A stretch of 64,000 nucleotides of DNA from Pseudomonas chlororaphis. Its GTDB lineage: Bacteria; Pseudomonadota; Gammaproteobacteria; Pseudomonadales; Pseudomonadaceae. This document shows, one piece after another, positions 1 through 8,772 of the stretch. The notes under the pieces are model-generated. The model saw only the letters and a program-made list of their open reading frames with translations, ran no database searches and was not told where the DNA came from. The first letter of the stretch is position 1; each line of letters opens with the position of its first letter. Both the position numbers and the translations under genes were made by a program. Location of the stretch: assembly GCA_001023535.1 (NCBI GenBank), contig CP011020.1:5652509-5716508 (forward strand). Direction: 5' to 3'.

Positions 1-1254
1 GATGGCGACCTTGGCAAGCCAGTGCCCGAACGATTCCTCGCCCGTGGCATCAATGATCAAATCCAGCCCTCCCAAATTCACGTCCTTGGCGTCGCTAGTA
101 AAGGTACGCACCTGGGCAGCGGGCATGGATACCATCAGCTCGTCTGCCAGTGCAGCTGCCTTTTCCCGGAACAGATGGTTAAAGCCCAGACGATGCCGCC
201 CGAGGTTTTGAGGCATCAGAATATCGTTATCAATCAGCGTCAATTCACCGGTGCTCGTTCCCGCGCCAGCTTTCACGAGCATCTCAGCGAGGAAGCCACC
301 GATGGTACCGCACCCGATCAACCCGATACGCTTGCCAGCGAGTGTTGCCTGCCCTGGGATATTGCGTTCGCTCAGGTATTTGTCATCGAGGCGAAGCATT
401 TGCAGTGGTTCGATAGGACAATCAAATATGGGCAGTCGTTGATCGATGGAACGCCGATCCTCAGGACGATTGAGCTGAAGGTCAAGTACGAGAAAGCCGT
501 AGCTGTAACCCGTTTTTTCTGACTCAATTACTATCATTATTCCGAACCGCCCCTCGCGATACGCCGCGATAATCTTATCGCGTACCTTGCGTTTACAGGC
601 GTCATCTATTTCATGTAGCCAGTCGAGAATTTGTCCAACTGATTTGGGTGGCCAGTTGTCCTGCAGCGGTCTTGGAGCTGCGCTGGACGTGATCATCGCA
701 ACATGCGCTGGGAATTCCTTGATCGTCCTACCCGCACGCGCAAACTTGAGCCGGCTTCGCCCGACATCGTCAGTGAGCACATACATTTTGTTGTCTGATA
801 ATTGGAGGATCTCAACCGCGCCGGAGGTACGACGCTCGATATCATGGAAGCAGTAGATACCGTCCCAATAGACGAAGAACTCTTCCTGCAGATCCTCTTT
901 CATATTTCCAGCCAGAACCTGCTCAAGAACCTCAGTGGCTTGAAGCAAGGACGTACGGATTTGTCCTACTGGATCGTAAATGTCGATCACTTGAGTACCT
1001 GGCGCGGCGTAGCAAAGATAACCATCCGGGCCAAGATGCGGCACCAGCCTAGGCAGTGCCTTCGGCACTCCTGTAAGCCATAGCTTGAGAGGCCGCTCAA
1101 ATGAGCGGTCTATCCATACCTCGCATTGGACAGTCCCCTGAGTGGCCGTCGACAACTCTCCGGCCATCACAAGCCACCCAGCGTTCGACTGAGGATACAC
1201 TTTAGTAAATCCCCATTCGGTCATATGACGCAGCACTTCGGGCATCGCGTCCAT
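1..1254 (-). CDS. cap2: Cap2-like E2-E1 fusion of type II CBASS, partial
   Basis: This is the N-terminal 418 codons of an open frame that runs off the left edge with no stop. Cap2 proteins join an E2-like and an E1-like (ThiF) domain and conjugate the C-terminus of the CBASS nucleotidyltransferase to a target, which primes it. About residues 65-85 look like the E2 active region: VPHL is followed by DGYLCYA, so Cys81 is the candidate catalytic cysteine. The adenylation domain begins near residue 305, with GCGTIGG at 314-320 (GxGxxG), acidic D342 and D344, and N350 and R353 in the ATP site. The E1 catalytic cysteine would lie beyond the window. The ATG is 4 nt downstream of the nucleotidyltransferase stop, so the two are translationally close. 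A Cap3 protease may follow off the edge. The domains are seen directly; the CBASS role rests on the neighbours. Confidence 0.85.
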   Translation of the reverse strand, partial: MDAMPEVLRHMTEWGFTKVYPQSNAGWLVMAGELSTATQGTVQCEVWIDRSFERPLKLWLTGVPKALPRLVPHLGPDGYLCYAAPGTQVIDIYDPVGQIRTSLLQATEVLEQVLAGNMKEDLQEEFFVYWDGIYCFHDIERRTSGAVEILQLSDNKMYVLTDDVGRSRLKFARAGRTIKEFPAHVAMITSSAAPRPLQDNWPPKSVGQILDWLHEIDDACKRKVRDKIIAAYREGRFGIMIVIESEKTGYSYGFLVLDLQLNRPEDRRSIDQRLPIFDCPIEPLQMLRLDDKYLSERNIPGQATLAGKRIGLIGCGTIGGFLAEMLVKAGAGTSTGELTLIDNDILMPQNLGRHRLGFNHLFREKAAALADELMVSMPAAQVRTFTSDAKDVNLGGLDLIIDATGEESFGHWLAKVAI

Positions 1255-1258
1255 GAAT

Positions 1259-2398
1259 TTAGCCTGCCTTTGTACGCTTTACAGGCTCTGCGGGGCCCGC
1301 GAGAGGAGCAATTGCAGCCATGGACGCCGGCAGGCTCTCAGAATTCGGCTTCATGCGATAAGGTGCATTCGGGAACCGGTCACCCAGCATGCTGTGAAGC
1401 CAGTGATAAGCAGTTTGTGCATCAGTTGCCTTGATTGAACCTTCCAAGTGATTCGCGAAAACCTGAAAAAGCTCCACGGCTTCGGCAATCGCCTCCTTGG
1501 GCATATGCGCAGTGAGCGATGACTCGGGGTCAATGGGGCTCATGACGCCCTTGCGCAGGGCATCAGGAATTCCCTTTACGACGTTCAACAGCGCGTGGTC
1601 ATCTCGCTTGTCGAAATACTCATACAGCGGGCAAGCTGCCGCCATCAGAAGGATTGAGCTTGGGCCTTTATCCTCCCATTGCTTGTCGCGGAATGCTTTT
1701 AGGTAACGCACGACACGGATGAGTTGATCACCCTTTTCCTGGCACTCCCGCTTGAACCAGTTTTTCATAGCCATTGGGTCGGATTTACGCCAGCCCTGCT
1801 TTCGATCTGCCAGCAGAATCTTGTCCGAGGGCAGGGTCTTCCAAGTGTCCCTCTCGGAATTGATCGCACTGTCGAATACGGCATGGCCACGGCTTTCCAT
1901 GCTGGCTTTTATCAGCAGGAAAAGGGTATCCGGGATCACGTACAAAGGAAGGTCGATGTGAGCATAGGGGGAGATCGTTACCCGAACACAGGTATCCTTG
2001 CTCTCGGCGTTCCACCCTCTTTCGGCGCACATCGCTTGAAGTACGTCGATGACAGCGTCAAAGAACAAAGTGATAGCTAGCTTGGGGCTGCTCTCTTCAC
2101 GCATGACACTAAGCGGAAGGTACACACCATCGTCGATATCTGACTGTTGGGGCGGGGTCGTGCAAGGACTGTTGAGCGTTTTGTAGGCACGCGAACCTTG
2201 GATGTAGAACCGCGGCTCACAGACCTCACCCTCGAGGCCTTTCTCACGAAGCGCCCGAGGCAGGTCAGCCTTCAAAGCCTCTCTGATATCTTTACGAGCG
2301 CCATCGATTTCAGTCAGCTCGTCAGGTGTGAGGTTGAGTTCATCAAGGAAGCAATCTTCCCCGGTAGTAGTGAATAGCAAGGGACTAAAATTCGGCAT
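1259..2398 (-). CDS. CBASS cyclic oligonucleotide synthase, DncV-like (CD-NTase)
   Basis: A 379-aa nucleotidyltransferase of the cGAS/DncV-like family, which makes a cyclic dinucleotide alarm signal after phage infection. The fold signature is clear: QGSRAYKTLN (67-76) is the helix-capping Gly-Ser motif, DIDDGVYLPL (87-96) supplies D87 and D89, and HIDLPLY carries the third acidic residue D149. The middle region (KSDP..NWF, FRDKQW..GPSSI.LMAA) resembles V. cholerae DncV, which favours clade A and perhaps 3',3'-cGAMP as product; that is inference. The chain ends in ...KAG, and a terminal small residue/glycine suits Cap2 conjugation. I chose ATG 2398 because GGAGG lies 4 nt before it; an in-frame TTG at 2413 is the alternative. 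Effector upstream, Cap2 downstream. Confidence 0.9.
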   Translation of the reverse strand: MPNFSPLLFTTTGEDCFLDELNLTPDELTEIDGARKDIREALKADLPRALREKGLEGEVCEPRFYIQGSRAYKTLNSPCTTPPQQSDIDDGVYLPLSVMREESSPKLAITLFFDAVIDVLQAMCAERGWNAESKDTCVRVTISPYAHIDLPLYVIPDTLFLLIKASMESRGHAVFDSAINSERDTWKTLPSDKILLADRKQGWRKSDPMAMKNWFKRECQEKGDQLIRVVRYLKAFRDKQWEDKGPSSILLMAAACPLYEYFDKRDDHALLNVVKGIPDALRKGVMSPIDPESSLTAHMPKEAIAEAVELFQVFANHLEGSIKATDAQTAYHWLHSMLGDRFPNAPYRMKPNSESLPASMAAIAPLAGPAEPVKRTKAG

Positions 2399-2685
2399 GA
2401 AGCCTCCGCTCAAGCGCTAAATGAACGGTGTCTCCAGCAATTGCTGACCTTCACATCAAGACTACCAAGCGCTTCTGCGCTCCCGAATCTCATCACTGCC
2501 ACCCTACGCCAAATACGTAATCCAAAGGGTGCAGTCCTTCCCAAGTTGTCAGCTACCATGCTCGATGACACGTGCGAGATGACATAGTGCCACCCCACAA
2601 CATATAGATCAAGCCAAGAAAAAAAATCCCACATGTAGTGTATTTTGATCCACTGGAATAAAGGACGGCATTGTGAGACACATAG
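2399..2685. other. Unexplained 287-bp gap inside the CBASS operon
   Basis: The spacing between the effector and the nucleotidyltransferase is long for a CBASS operon. On the minus strand it carries one small open frame at 2410-2634 (74 codons, hydrophobic N-terminus with several W/F/Y). It ends 12 nt before the synthase ATG, but it lacks a convincing ribosome-binding site. No hairpin terminator was recognised. The gap may hold an internal promoter or an unannotated small membrane peptide. Confidence 0.35.
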
Positions 2686-3345
2686 TTAAGTGGCGTTAGA
2701 CCTAGTGAATGTGACCTGCCCTGCCGTGTTGAGCCCTTCCGTCCACTTACGGTCGGTGAAATAGGTGCCGTCCATGACAAAATCGTCACCAGACTCTTTG
2801 ACGAAGACCCTAGCCGCCCCGGTGTGCACATTCGTATCAGTCGCCACCGGAACCTGGGTGTAGTTGATATACATGTAGTTAAGTTCGAGGATACCGACCT
2901 GATCACTGGGTCGGACGGAGACGCTGATCGTCTTGGATTCGGAGTATGGGATGTCCGAAGTGAACTCCATCTTAACGCTGAACAAACGCGCCTTAATCCT
3001 GACCTTTCCCTGAACGACGTAGAGCTCGGTCCCATCGCGTTGCCCAAGCCACTTCTGCATGATCCCCCAGTTGGACTGCAGCTTCATGTTCCACTCTCCA
3101 TCGATGGGCGGGAGCAATTTGCGAACAAAAGGAAGCCTGCACAGCCACACAAAAACAGGGGTCTGGCCTAAAACGTAGAAAACAGCAGCACCAATTCCTA
3201 CCGCTGATCCCACGGGCCGACGAAGATCGGTTAGCGGCCCAGACAGCAGCTCTGACATATCGTTGTAATGCAGAAACAGGAAGACGACCAGGCATGTTGT
3301 AGCGAAGTACCCGAGGGTTTTGGTGATCCCTATGACTTGATACAT
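2686..3345 (-). CDS. cap15: Cap15-like CBASS effector (2TM plus beta-barrel)
   Basis: A 219-aa protein with two predicted transmembrane helices at the N-terminus (about residues 8-26 and 46-70). A beta-strand-rich domain (about 85-219) follows, opening with IDGEW and ending in a short polar tail. This architecture matches the SMODS-associated 2TM/beta-strand-rich effector family, known as Cap15. Those proteins bind the cyclic nucleotide through the barrel, oligomerise in the inner membrane and kill the infected cell by disrupting it. The ATG is preceded by GAGGG at 6 nt. It is the first gene of the minus-strand CBASS operon. Assignment rests on architecture and on the adjacent synthase and Cap2; no catalytic motif is expected. 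Confidence 0.8.
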   Translation of the reverse strand: MYQVIGITKTLGYFATTCLVVFLFLHYNDMSELLSGPLTDLRRPVGSAVGIGAAVFYVLGQTPVFVWLCRLPFVRKLLPPIDGEWNMKLQSNWGIMQKWLGQRDGTELYVVQGKVRIKARLFSVKMEFTSDIPYSESKTISVSVRPSDQVGILELNYMYINYTQVPVATDTNVHTGAARVFVKESGDDFVMDGTYFTDRKWTEGLNTAGQVTFTRSNAT

Positions 3346-3750
3346 GCCAGCCCTCAGTTTGCGAGTGTTAGCGCTCTACCCTATACGCTCGCCGACATGC
3401 TGTACATGGCATCGAGTGTCGATGCCATGGCGGTCGCAAAACACCTCCTTCCATCCGCCCCCCCTTCGACATGGGCGCTACAGTAAGATCCGTGACAACG
3501 AAAAGCGCCATCAACAAGTAAGCCAGGCCGTCATTGGTTGCAGGTTTTCAGAACACCCGGATAACACGGAGTGAGCTGCATAACTCTTGCTCTTCGCGTA
3601 TAGGCCGTCTGCTTCTAGGTGGCATTCCAATGGATTATCTCTTCGTGGTGGCACAGGTTCTCGATGACGACGTTCTGACCGGGGCGGGCGCGGGCGTTAT
3701 TCAGGGCGAATATCCGTGGGGGGAAATGTGGGAGTATTTTTTCAAGCATG

Positions 3751-3778
3751 AAAAAGCCCAACCGATGAAGATTGGGCT
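3751..3778 (-). terminator. Terminator-like hairpin
   Basis: AGCCCAA (3755-3761) pairs with TTGGGCT (3772-3778). The A-run at 3751-3755 becomes a short U-tract on the minus strand. Confidence 0.5.
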
Positions 3779-3796
3779 AAGTCATTGAATAATATG

Positions 3797-3858
3797 GCCG
3801 GGACGGAGTGATTCGAACACTCTCCCTTTAGCACCCCATACATGGGGTAGCTGAATAT
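3797..3858 (-). other. tRNA 3'-half-like fragment with inverted repeat, possible att site
   Basis: Read on the minus strand this segment has a T-arm-like hairpin, GAGTG-TTCGAAT-CACTC. It is followed by CGTCCCG, a discriminator base and CCA, exactly as at the 3' end of a tRNA. Before it lies the perfect inverted repeat ACCCCAT-AC-ATGGGGT (3834-3849), which could be a long variable arm or a recombinase site. No matching 5' acceptor strand CGGGACG was found within tRNA distance, so it is not an intact tRNA. Such remnants often mark the attachment site of an integrative element; this is inference. Confidence 0.4.
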
Positions 3859-3895
3859 TCCAAGTTTGTCCGCCAGCCGTGCCTGCCGAACGAAT

Positions 3896-3919
3896 AAAAA
3901 ACCCGGCACGAGGCCGGGT
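3896..3919 (-). terminator. Intrinsic terminator of the integrase gene
   Basis: ACCCGGC (3901-3907) pairs with GCCGGGT (3913-3919) around a 5-nt loop. The A-run at 3896-3901 gives the U-tract on the minus strand. It lies about 230 nt past the integrase stop. Confidence 0.7.
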
Positions 3920-4151
3920 GGTTACCCGCCATCCCCAAGACGCAGCCCCCAAATGAGAGGGATAGAGAGCTGACAAGAGAGGGCGGGAGCGAGATGATGC
4001 CAAAGGGTGTCTTCCTGCGCAATAGAAGCCTCTTGCCGAACATCTCCGCCGCACCTCAGGCAAAGCGTGAAGTTCACGCATTTACGGCAGCCCGAGCTAG
4101 ATGGACCCAAGCAAGCAGCGACATCCATTATCACAGCAAAAAGACAGCACC

Positions 4152-5993
4152 TCAGCTTGAACCCAGCGCACTGCAAACGATTTGTGCGGTCACATCGAAA
4201 TTCTCCGTAGTAAGCACATCGATTGGCGCGCGACCTTTTAATCGCTCATGAGGCTTACAAAGGGCGCCATAAAGCCTCCATGCATCGACATCCGGAAACC
4301 GCGCTAACGCAACAAGTACCAACTTGTGCCGCAGTGGATCAAGCTGCCAATCAGGAATGCGCTGACCGCGATTCCCAAGGCTCAGAGACAACAGGCGCCG
4401 AGCTTTGATATCGCGGTTGATCTGATCTCGGGATTTGCCTGCCAGTTTGGCGAAGACAAGCAGCGGTAAATTATTCGAAGCTTCATAGGTAGCTAGCATC
4501 TCGGCGCGCTGGCGTTGTATGTCAGATACTTGGGGTTCGCGCAGCTGTTCAGTCTGCGTTGGAGCAGGTAGGACAGGTGAATACTGAGCCGCGTTAAGGA
4601 CCGGTTCGTTGCTGACGGACATTTTGGAGGCTGGGACCGTCGTCGCTGGGAGACCACTGCTGTACAGAACGGCGTTTGCGTTCGCGCTTTCCAACGAAGG
4701 TAACGAAGCTGCACCCTCTAAACGAATAGTCAGAGGAGAACTCGCCGCTTTCAGCTGGCCCTGCCCCCACAGATCCAGACGGTTCGCCCAATCCTGCATC
4801 ATAGTCCGGCGCTGCTCGACGTACTCCGCGTGGTTGTAAGCCGCGCTCACCTTATCCGGGTCCGCATGAGAAAGCTGGGCATCCACCCACACCTTCGGGT
4901 ATCCGATCTCGTTCAGCGCCGTCGAGATCGTCGCCCTCATGCCATGACCGGTGAGTTGATCGGCATACCCCATCCGACGTAACGCACCATTCAGCGTGTT
5001 CTCACTGATACGCTTGCTCAGGTCGCTTCGATGGGCAAACAAGTAGCGTTGTGCCGGAACAACCTGGTCCAGCAAGTGACGCACGATCTCCAGCGCCTGA
5101 ACCGACAGCGGCACGATATAAGGCGGTACATTTTGGGTCTGCTTACCTGGTTTCCGCATCGCTAGCTGGAGTTGTTTCACCACTTCCGCCGGTATGACCC
5201 ACAAGCGCTTCTCCAGATCGAACTGGTCGGGTGTCGCCAAGCGTAGCTCGCCCGTGCGGACACCGGTCAGCAACAACAACCGAAGGCCAAACCGAGTTTG
5301 GTTGGCGCCACCGTAATTTCGAAGAGCAGCCATCAATGCCGGGAGCTCGTCCATACGAAGAAATGGATTGTGCGTAACCGGAGGTTTGGGGAGTGCAACT
5401 ACATCAAGATCTGAAGCTGGGTTGTGCTCCAGTCCCTCGATCTTCACCAGCGCATAACGGAACAATTGGTTGAACCAAGTCCGGCATTTTTCGGCTGTCG
5501 TTAAGGCCTTGCGCTGTTCGATCCTGCTCAGTAAATCCAGCAGATCGTGACGATTGATATCGTAGATAGACCGTCCACCCAATATGGGCAGGACGTCTTT
5601 ATTGAAGATCCTCAAGATCTGCGAGAGCGTGCTCTGGCGCCCTTCCTTCAGGCTCAGCCTACGGAACTCTACCCACTGATTAAACACCGCCTCGAAGGTA
5701 TGCTCTGTCGCAAAACGAACAGCACGGCGCTGCTCTTTACGGTGCTCATAGGGGTTGATGCCTTGGGCCACCAAGGCGCGTGCCTCGTCACGTCGCGTGC
5801 GCGCTTCTTTGAGGCTGATTTGCGGGTAACAACCCAAGGACATGCGCTTCTGCTTGCCCGTCCAGTAGTAACGGAAAAGCCAGACTTTTCCACCACTGGC
5901 CGTCACATTGAGCGTGAGACCATCACTGTCACCAAGGGTGTAGTCGTTACCAGTGATTCGGGCATGCCGAACTGTCATTTCTGAGAGTGCCAT
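4152..5993 (-). CDS. Tyrosine recombinase (P4-type integrase) with C-terminal HTH/DUF2384-like extension
   Basis: A 613-aa site-specific recombinase. The N-terminus has the arm-binding domain of P4-type integrases (GLTLNVTASGGKVW..YRY, SLGCYP). The catalytic core carries R246 (TGVRTGEL), H350xxR353 (HGMR), H376 (LSH) and the candidate nucleophile Y386 (AAYNH). The core ends near residue 410, where such enzymes normally stop. This protein continues for about 200 residues. After a low-complexity linker there is a helix-rich segment (about 500-545) and then a stretch with W, L.GR.P.d.L spacing that resembles the toxin-binding DUF2384 domain of Xre/MbcA/ParS antitoxins. The ATG has AGGAGCTCGCA before it. 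The gene lies 222 bp from the 3' end of tRNA-Gly, reading away from it, as expected for an island integrase. Confidence 0.9.
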   Translation of the reverse strand: MALSEMTVRHARITGNDYTLGDSDGLTLNVTASGGKVWLFRYYWTGKQKRMSLGCYPQISLKEARTRRDEARALVAQGINPYEHRKEQRRAVRFATEHTFEAVFNQWVEFRRLSLKEGRQSTLSQILRIFNKDVLPILGGRSIYDINRHDLLDLLSRIEQRKALTTAEKCRTWFNQLFRYALVKIEGLEHNPASDLDVVALPKPPVTHNPFLRMDELPALMAALRNYGGANQTRFGLRLLLLTGVRTGELRLATPDQFDLEKRLWVIPAEVVKQLQLAMRKPGKQTQNVPPYIVPLSVQALEIVRHLLDQVVPAQRYLFAHRSDLSKRISENTLNGALRRMGYADQLTGHGMRATISTALNEIGYPKVWVDAQLSHADPDKVSAAYNHAEYVEQRRTMMQDWANRLDLWGQGQLKAASSPLTIRLEGAASLPSLESANANAVLYSSGLPATTVPASKMSVSNEPVLNAAQYSPVLPAPTQTEQLREPQVSDIQRQRAEMLATYEASNNLPLLVFAKLAGKSRDQINRDIKARRLLSLSLGNRGQRIPDWQLDPLRHKLVLVALARFPDVDAWRLYGALCKPHERLKGRAPIDVLTTENFDVTAQIVCSALGSS

Positions 5994-6078
5994 TGCGAGC
6001 TCCTGAACAGAGTCAGGGCCAGATGCTCGTCTCGTTGCGCAAACTGCTCCAGCAACAAACCGATTCAGTGCTCGTCAG

Positions 6079-6101
6079 AATTCTGGACTCAATTCTGGAC
6101 T
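6079..6101. repeat. Tandem 11-bp direct repeats upstream of the integrase
   Basis: AATTCTGGACT occurs at 6079-6089 and again at 6091-6101, between the integrase start and tRNA-Gly. Short direct repeats in this position are typical of integrase arm-type binding sites; the function is inferred. Confidence 0.4.
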
Positions 6102-6147
6102 TAAACGCACCGGATAGTGCTGGATTTCAGTGGTTCCCGCTGGAACG

Positions 6148-6168
6148 AAAAAAGGGCCTAAAGGCCCT
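6148..6168 (-). terminator. Intrinsic terminator downstream of tRNA-Gly
   Basis: AGGGCC (6153-6158) pairs with GGCCCT (6163-6168) around TAAA. The A-run before it reads as a U-tract on the minus strand, so it terminates leftward transcripts coming from gacA-uvrC-pgsA-tRNA-Gly. Confidence 0.75.
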
Positions 6169-6215
6169 GATTTCAATCGCTTACAGAATTCAGTGGAACT
6201 CTGTAGCGCAATATT

Positions 6216-6291
<76 letters not shown>

Positions 6292-6353
6292 GTCTTGGTG
6301 TGGCGCATTCTATAGATTCAGATTACGCCGTCAACCCTTTGATTCAAAAAAGT

Positions 6354-6914
6354 TTATTTGGGGTCTACGTCGGTCCGCAGATGCGGCCACGCGGCGCGCA
6401 GGTATTGGACCATCGACCACAGTGTAAGCCCCGCCGAAACCAGCAACAGCGCGTAGCCCAACAGCACCCAGAAACTGAAGTCCGACGGGTTGGCCAGCAG
6501 GATCACCAGCGCCAGCATCTGCGCGGCGGTTTTCCATTTGCCCAGGTTCGACACGGCCACTTGGGCGCGGGCGCCCAGTTCGGCCATCCATTCGCGCAGT
6601 GCCGAGACGACGATTTCGCGACCGATGATCACCGCCGCCGGCAAGGTCAGCCAGAGGTTGCCGTGTTCCTGCACCAACAGCACCAGGGCCACGGCGACCA
6701 TCAGCTTGTCGGCCACCGGATCGAGGAAAGCACCGAAAGGCGTGCTCTGCTCCAGGCGTCGCGCCAGGTAGCCGTCAAGCCAGTCCGTTGCGGCGGCGAA
6801 GGCGAAGACCGAGGCCGAGGCCGCGTAGCTCCAGTGATACGGCAGATAGAACAGCAATATGAAGATCGGGATCAGCAGGACACGGAGAACGGTAATCAGA
6901 TTTGGGATATTCAT
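6354..6914 (-). CDS. pgsA: CDP-diacylglycerol--glycerol-3-phosphate 3-phosphatidyltransferase
   Basis: A 186-aa integral membrane enzyme that makes phosphatidylglycerophosphate, the committed step to phosphatidylglycerol. The CDP-alcohol phosphotransferase signature DxxDG..AR....G...D...D is present at 44-69 ([19 protein letters not shown]). Several hydrophobic segments follow. I chose ATG 6914 ([11 protein letters not shown]), the family's usual N-terminus; a GTG two codons earlier is possible. It lies 32 nt downstream of uvrC in the same operon. Confidence 0.96.
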   Translation of the reverse strand: MNIPNLITVLRVLLIPIFILLFYLPYHWSYAASASVFAFAAATDWLDGYLARRLEQSTPFGAFLDPVADKLMVAVALVLLVQEHGNLWLTLPAAVIIGREIVVSALREWMAELGARAQVAVSNLGKWKTAAQMLALVILLANPSDFSFWVLLGYALLLVSAGLTLWSMVQYLRAAWPHLRTDVDPK

Positions 6915-6946
6915 CGGCACAACTGGCTGCGAGGTTGACGGGCATT

Positions 6947-8770
6947 CTACTCGCTGTGCAGGTTTGCATAAATCGACTCAGCGAGCTTTTTACTGATACC
7001 GGGTGCTTTGGCTATCTCTTCGATGCTTGCACGAGACAGCTCCTGCAATCCACCAAAATGTTTCAACAGGTCGCGACGCCGTGTCGGGCCGACCCCCGCC
7101 ACGCCTTCCAGCGTCGAGGTACGGCGGGTCTTGCCACGGCGGGCGCGGTGACCGGTAATGGCGAAACGGTGGGCTTCGTCACGGATCTGCTGGATCAGGT
7201 GCAGGGCCGGTGAATCGCCTTTCAAGGTGAATTCATGGGCCGCATCGTTCAGGTACAAGGTCTCGAAACCGGCCTTGCGCGTCGCGCCCTTGGCAACACC
7301 CAGCAGGATCAGGTCGGGAACCATCAATTCATTGAGCACGTCGCGGGCCATGGATAACTGGCCCTTGCCACCGTCCACCAACAGGATGTCCGGCAGCTTG
7401 CCCTCCCCGTCCTTCAACTTGCCGAAGCGCCGCATCAATGCCTGATGCATCGCCGCATAGTCATCGCCCGGCGTTACGCCTTCGATGTTGTAGCGACGGT
7501 AATCGGATTTGATCGGGCCTTCCGGGCCGAACACCACGCAGGACGCCACGGTCGCTTCGCCGCTGGAATGGCTGATGTCATAGCACTCCAGCCGCTGCGG
7601 CGGCTCTTCCAGGTTGAGGACCTCGGCCAGGGCATCGAAGCGCGCGGCAACGTGCTGGCGGTTAGCCAGGCGCGCGCCCAGGGCCTGTTCGGCGTTGGTC
7701 ACGGCCAGTTGCTGCCAGCGCGCGCGCGTGCCGCGAACGCGGTGGCTGATAGTCAGTTCCCGACCGCGCAGGGTCTGGATGGCTTCGGTCAAGGCCGCGA
7801 AGTCTTCATGGACCACGTTGACGATCAATTCGGCAGGCAAGTCGCGTTCCGGGCTGCTGACGTAGTACTGCCCCAGAAAAGCGGCCATGACCTCAGCCAC
7901 GTCTTCCTCGATACCCACCTGGGGGAAGAAATTCTTGCTGCCCAGCACCCGGCCACCGCGCACGCTGATCAAGTGAACGCACGCGCCACCCGGGTTGATG
8001 AACGCGGCGATCACGTCGACGTCGCCGCTGCCGCCTTCCATGCTCTGCTGGTCCTGTACCCGGCGCAGCAGTCCGATCTGGTCGCGCAGCTCGGCGGCCC
8101 GCTCGAACTCGAGGTTGATCGCCGCCTCTTCCATCGCCGCCGAAAGCTCATCGGTCAACGCGTTGCTGCGCCCCTCCAGGAACATCACCGAGTGACGCAC
8201 GTCGTCGGCGTAGACCTGGGGCTCGACCAGCCCGACGCAGGGCGCCTTGCAGCGCTTGATCTGGTACTGCAGGCACGGTCGGGTGCGGTTCTTGTAGTAG
8301 CTGTCTTCACACTGGCGAACGAAAAACGCCTTCTGCAAAAGGCTCAGGCTTTCACGAATCGCCCCGGCGCTGGGGTAAGGCCCGAAGTAGCGGCCTTTGG
8401 CCTTCTTCGCCCCACGATGAATGCTCAGGCGCGGAAACGCCCCGTCGGACAGGAACACGTACGGGTAGGATTTATCGTCGCGCAGCAGGATGTTATACGG
8501 CGGCCGCCATTCCTTGATCAGCGTCTGTTCAAGCAGCAGCGCTTCGGTTTCATTGGCGGTGATGGTGGTTTCGACTTGCGCGATACGCCCCACCAGCGCG
8601 GCGGTCTTCGGCGCCAGGCCGGTTTTGCGAAAGTAGCTCGCCAGGCGTTTCTTGAGGTTCTTGGCCTTGCCGACGTAGAGCAGGCGCGCCTCGCTGTCGA
8701 ACATGCGATACACGCCTGGGCGGCCGCTGCAGGTGGACAGGAAAGCACTTGGATCAAACAGTTCGGTCAT
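6947..8770 (-). CDS. uvrC: Excinuclease ABC subunit C
   Basis: A 607-aa nucleotide-excision-repair nuclease that cuts the damaged strand on both sides of a lesion marked by UvrAB. It has an N-terminal GIY-YIG domain (GVYRMFD...[14 protein letters not shown]), a cysteine cluster ([13 protein letters not shown]), a UVR domain near residue 205, and a C-terminal endonuclease domain ([20 protein letters not shown]). It ends with tandem helix-hairpin-helix motifs ([19 protein letters not shown]). The length is normal. The start is 2 nt from the end of gacA, a conserved linkage in gamma-proteobacteria. Confidence 0.98.
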   Translation of the reverse strand: MTELFDPSAFLSTCSGRPGVYRMFDSEARLLYVGKAKNLKKRLASYFRKTGLAPKTAALVGRIAQVETTITANETEALLLEQTLIKEWRPPYNILLRDDKSYPYVFLSDGAFPRLSIHRGAKKAKGRYFGPYPSAGAIRESLSLLQKAFFVRQCEDSYYKNRTRPCLQYQIKRCKAPCVGLVEPQVYADDVRHSVMFLEGRSNALTDELSAAMEEAAINLEFERAAELRDQIGLLRRVQDQQSMEGGSGDVDVIAAFINPGGACVHLISVRGGRVLGSKNFFPQVGIEEDVAEVMAAFLGQYYVSSPERDLPAELIVNVVHEDFAALTEAIQTLRGRELTISHRVRGTRARWQQLAVTNAEQALGARLANRQHVAARFDALAEVLNLEEPPQRLECYDISHSSGEATVASCVVFGPEGPIKSDYRRYNIEGVTPGDDYAAMHQALMRRFGKLKDGEGKLPDILLVDGGKGQLSMARDVLNELMVPDLILLGVAKGATRKAGFETLYLNDAAHEFTLKGDSPALHLIQQIRDEAHRFAITGHRARRGKTRRTSTLEGVAGVGPTRRRDLLKHFGGLQELSRASIEEIAKAPGISKKLAESIYANLHSE

Positions 8771-8772
8771 TG

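Larger units (their letters stand above)
3346..4151. other. Non-coding stretch between CBASS operon and integrase
   Basis: About 800 bases without a convincing gene. It holds two intrinsic-terminator-like hairpins (3751-3778 and 3896-3919) and a tRNA-3'-half-like segment with an adjoining perfect inverted repeat (about 3798-3858). The CBASS promoter must lie just above 3345. A plus-strand frame at 3534-3788 looks random: no ribosome site, no recognised motif. Confidence 0.5.

Noticed and set aside
3534..3788. 84-codon plus-strand frame near the island terminators
   Set aside because: No ribosome site, no similarity noticed, runs through a terminator hairpin.
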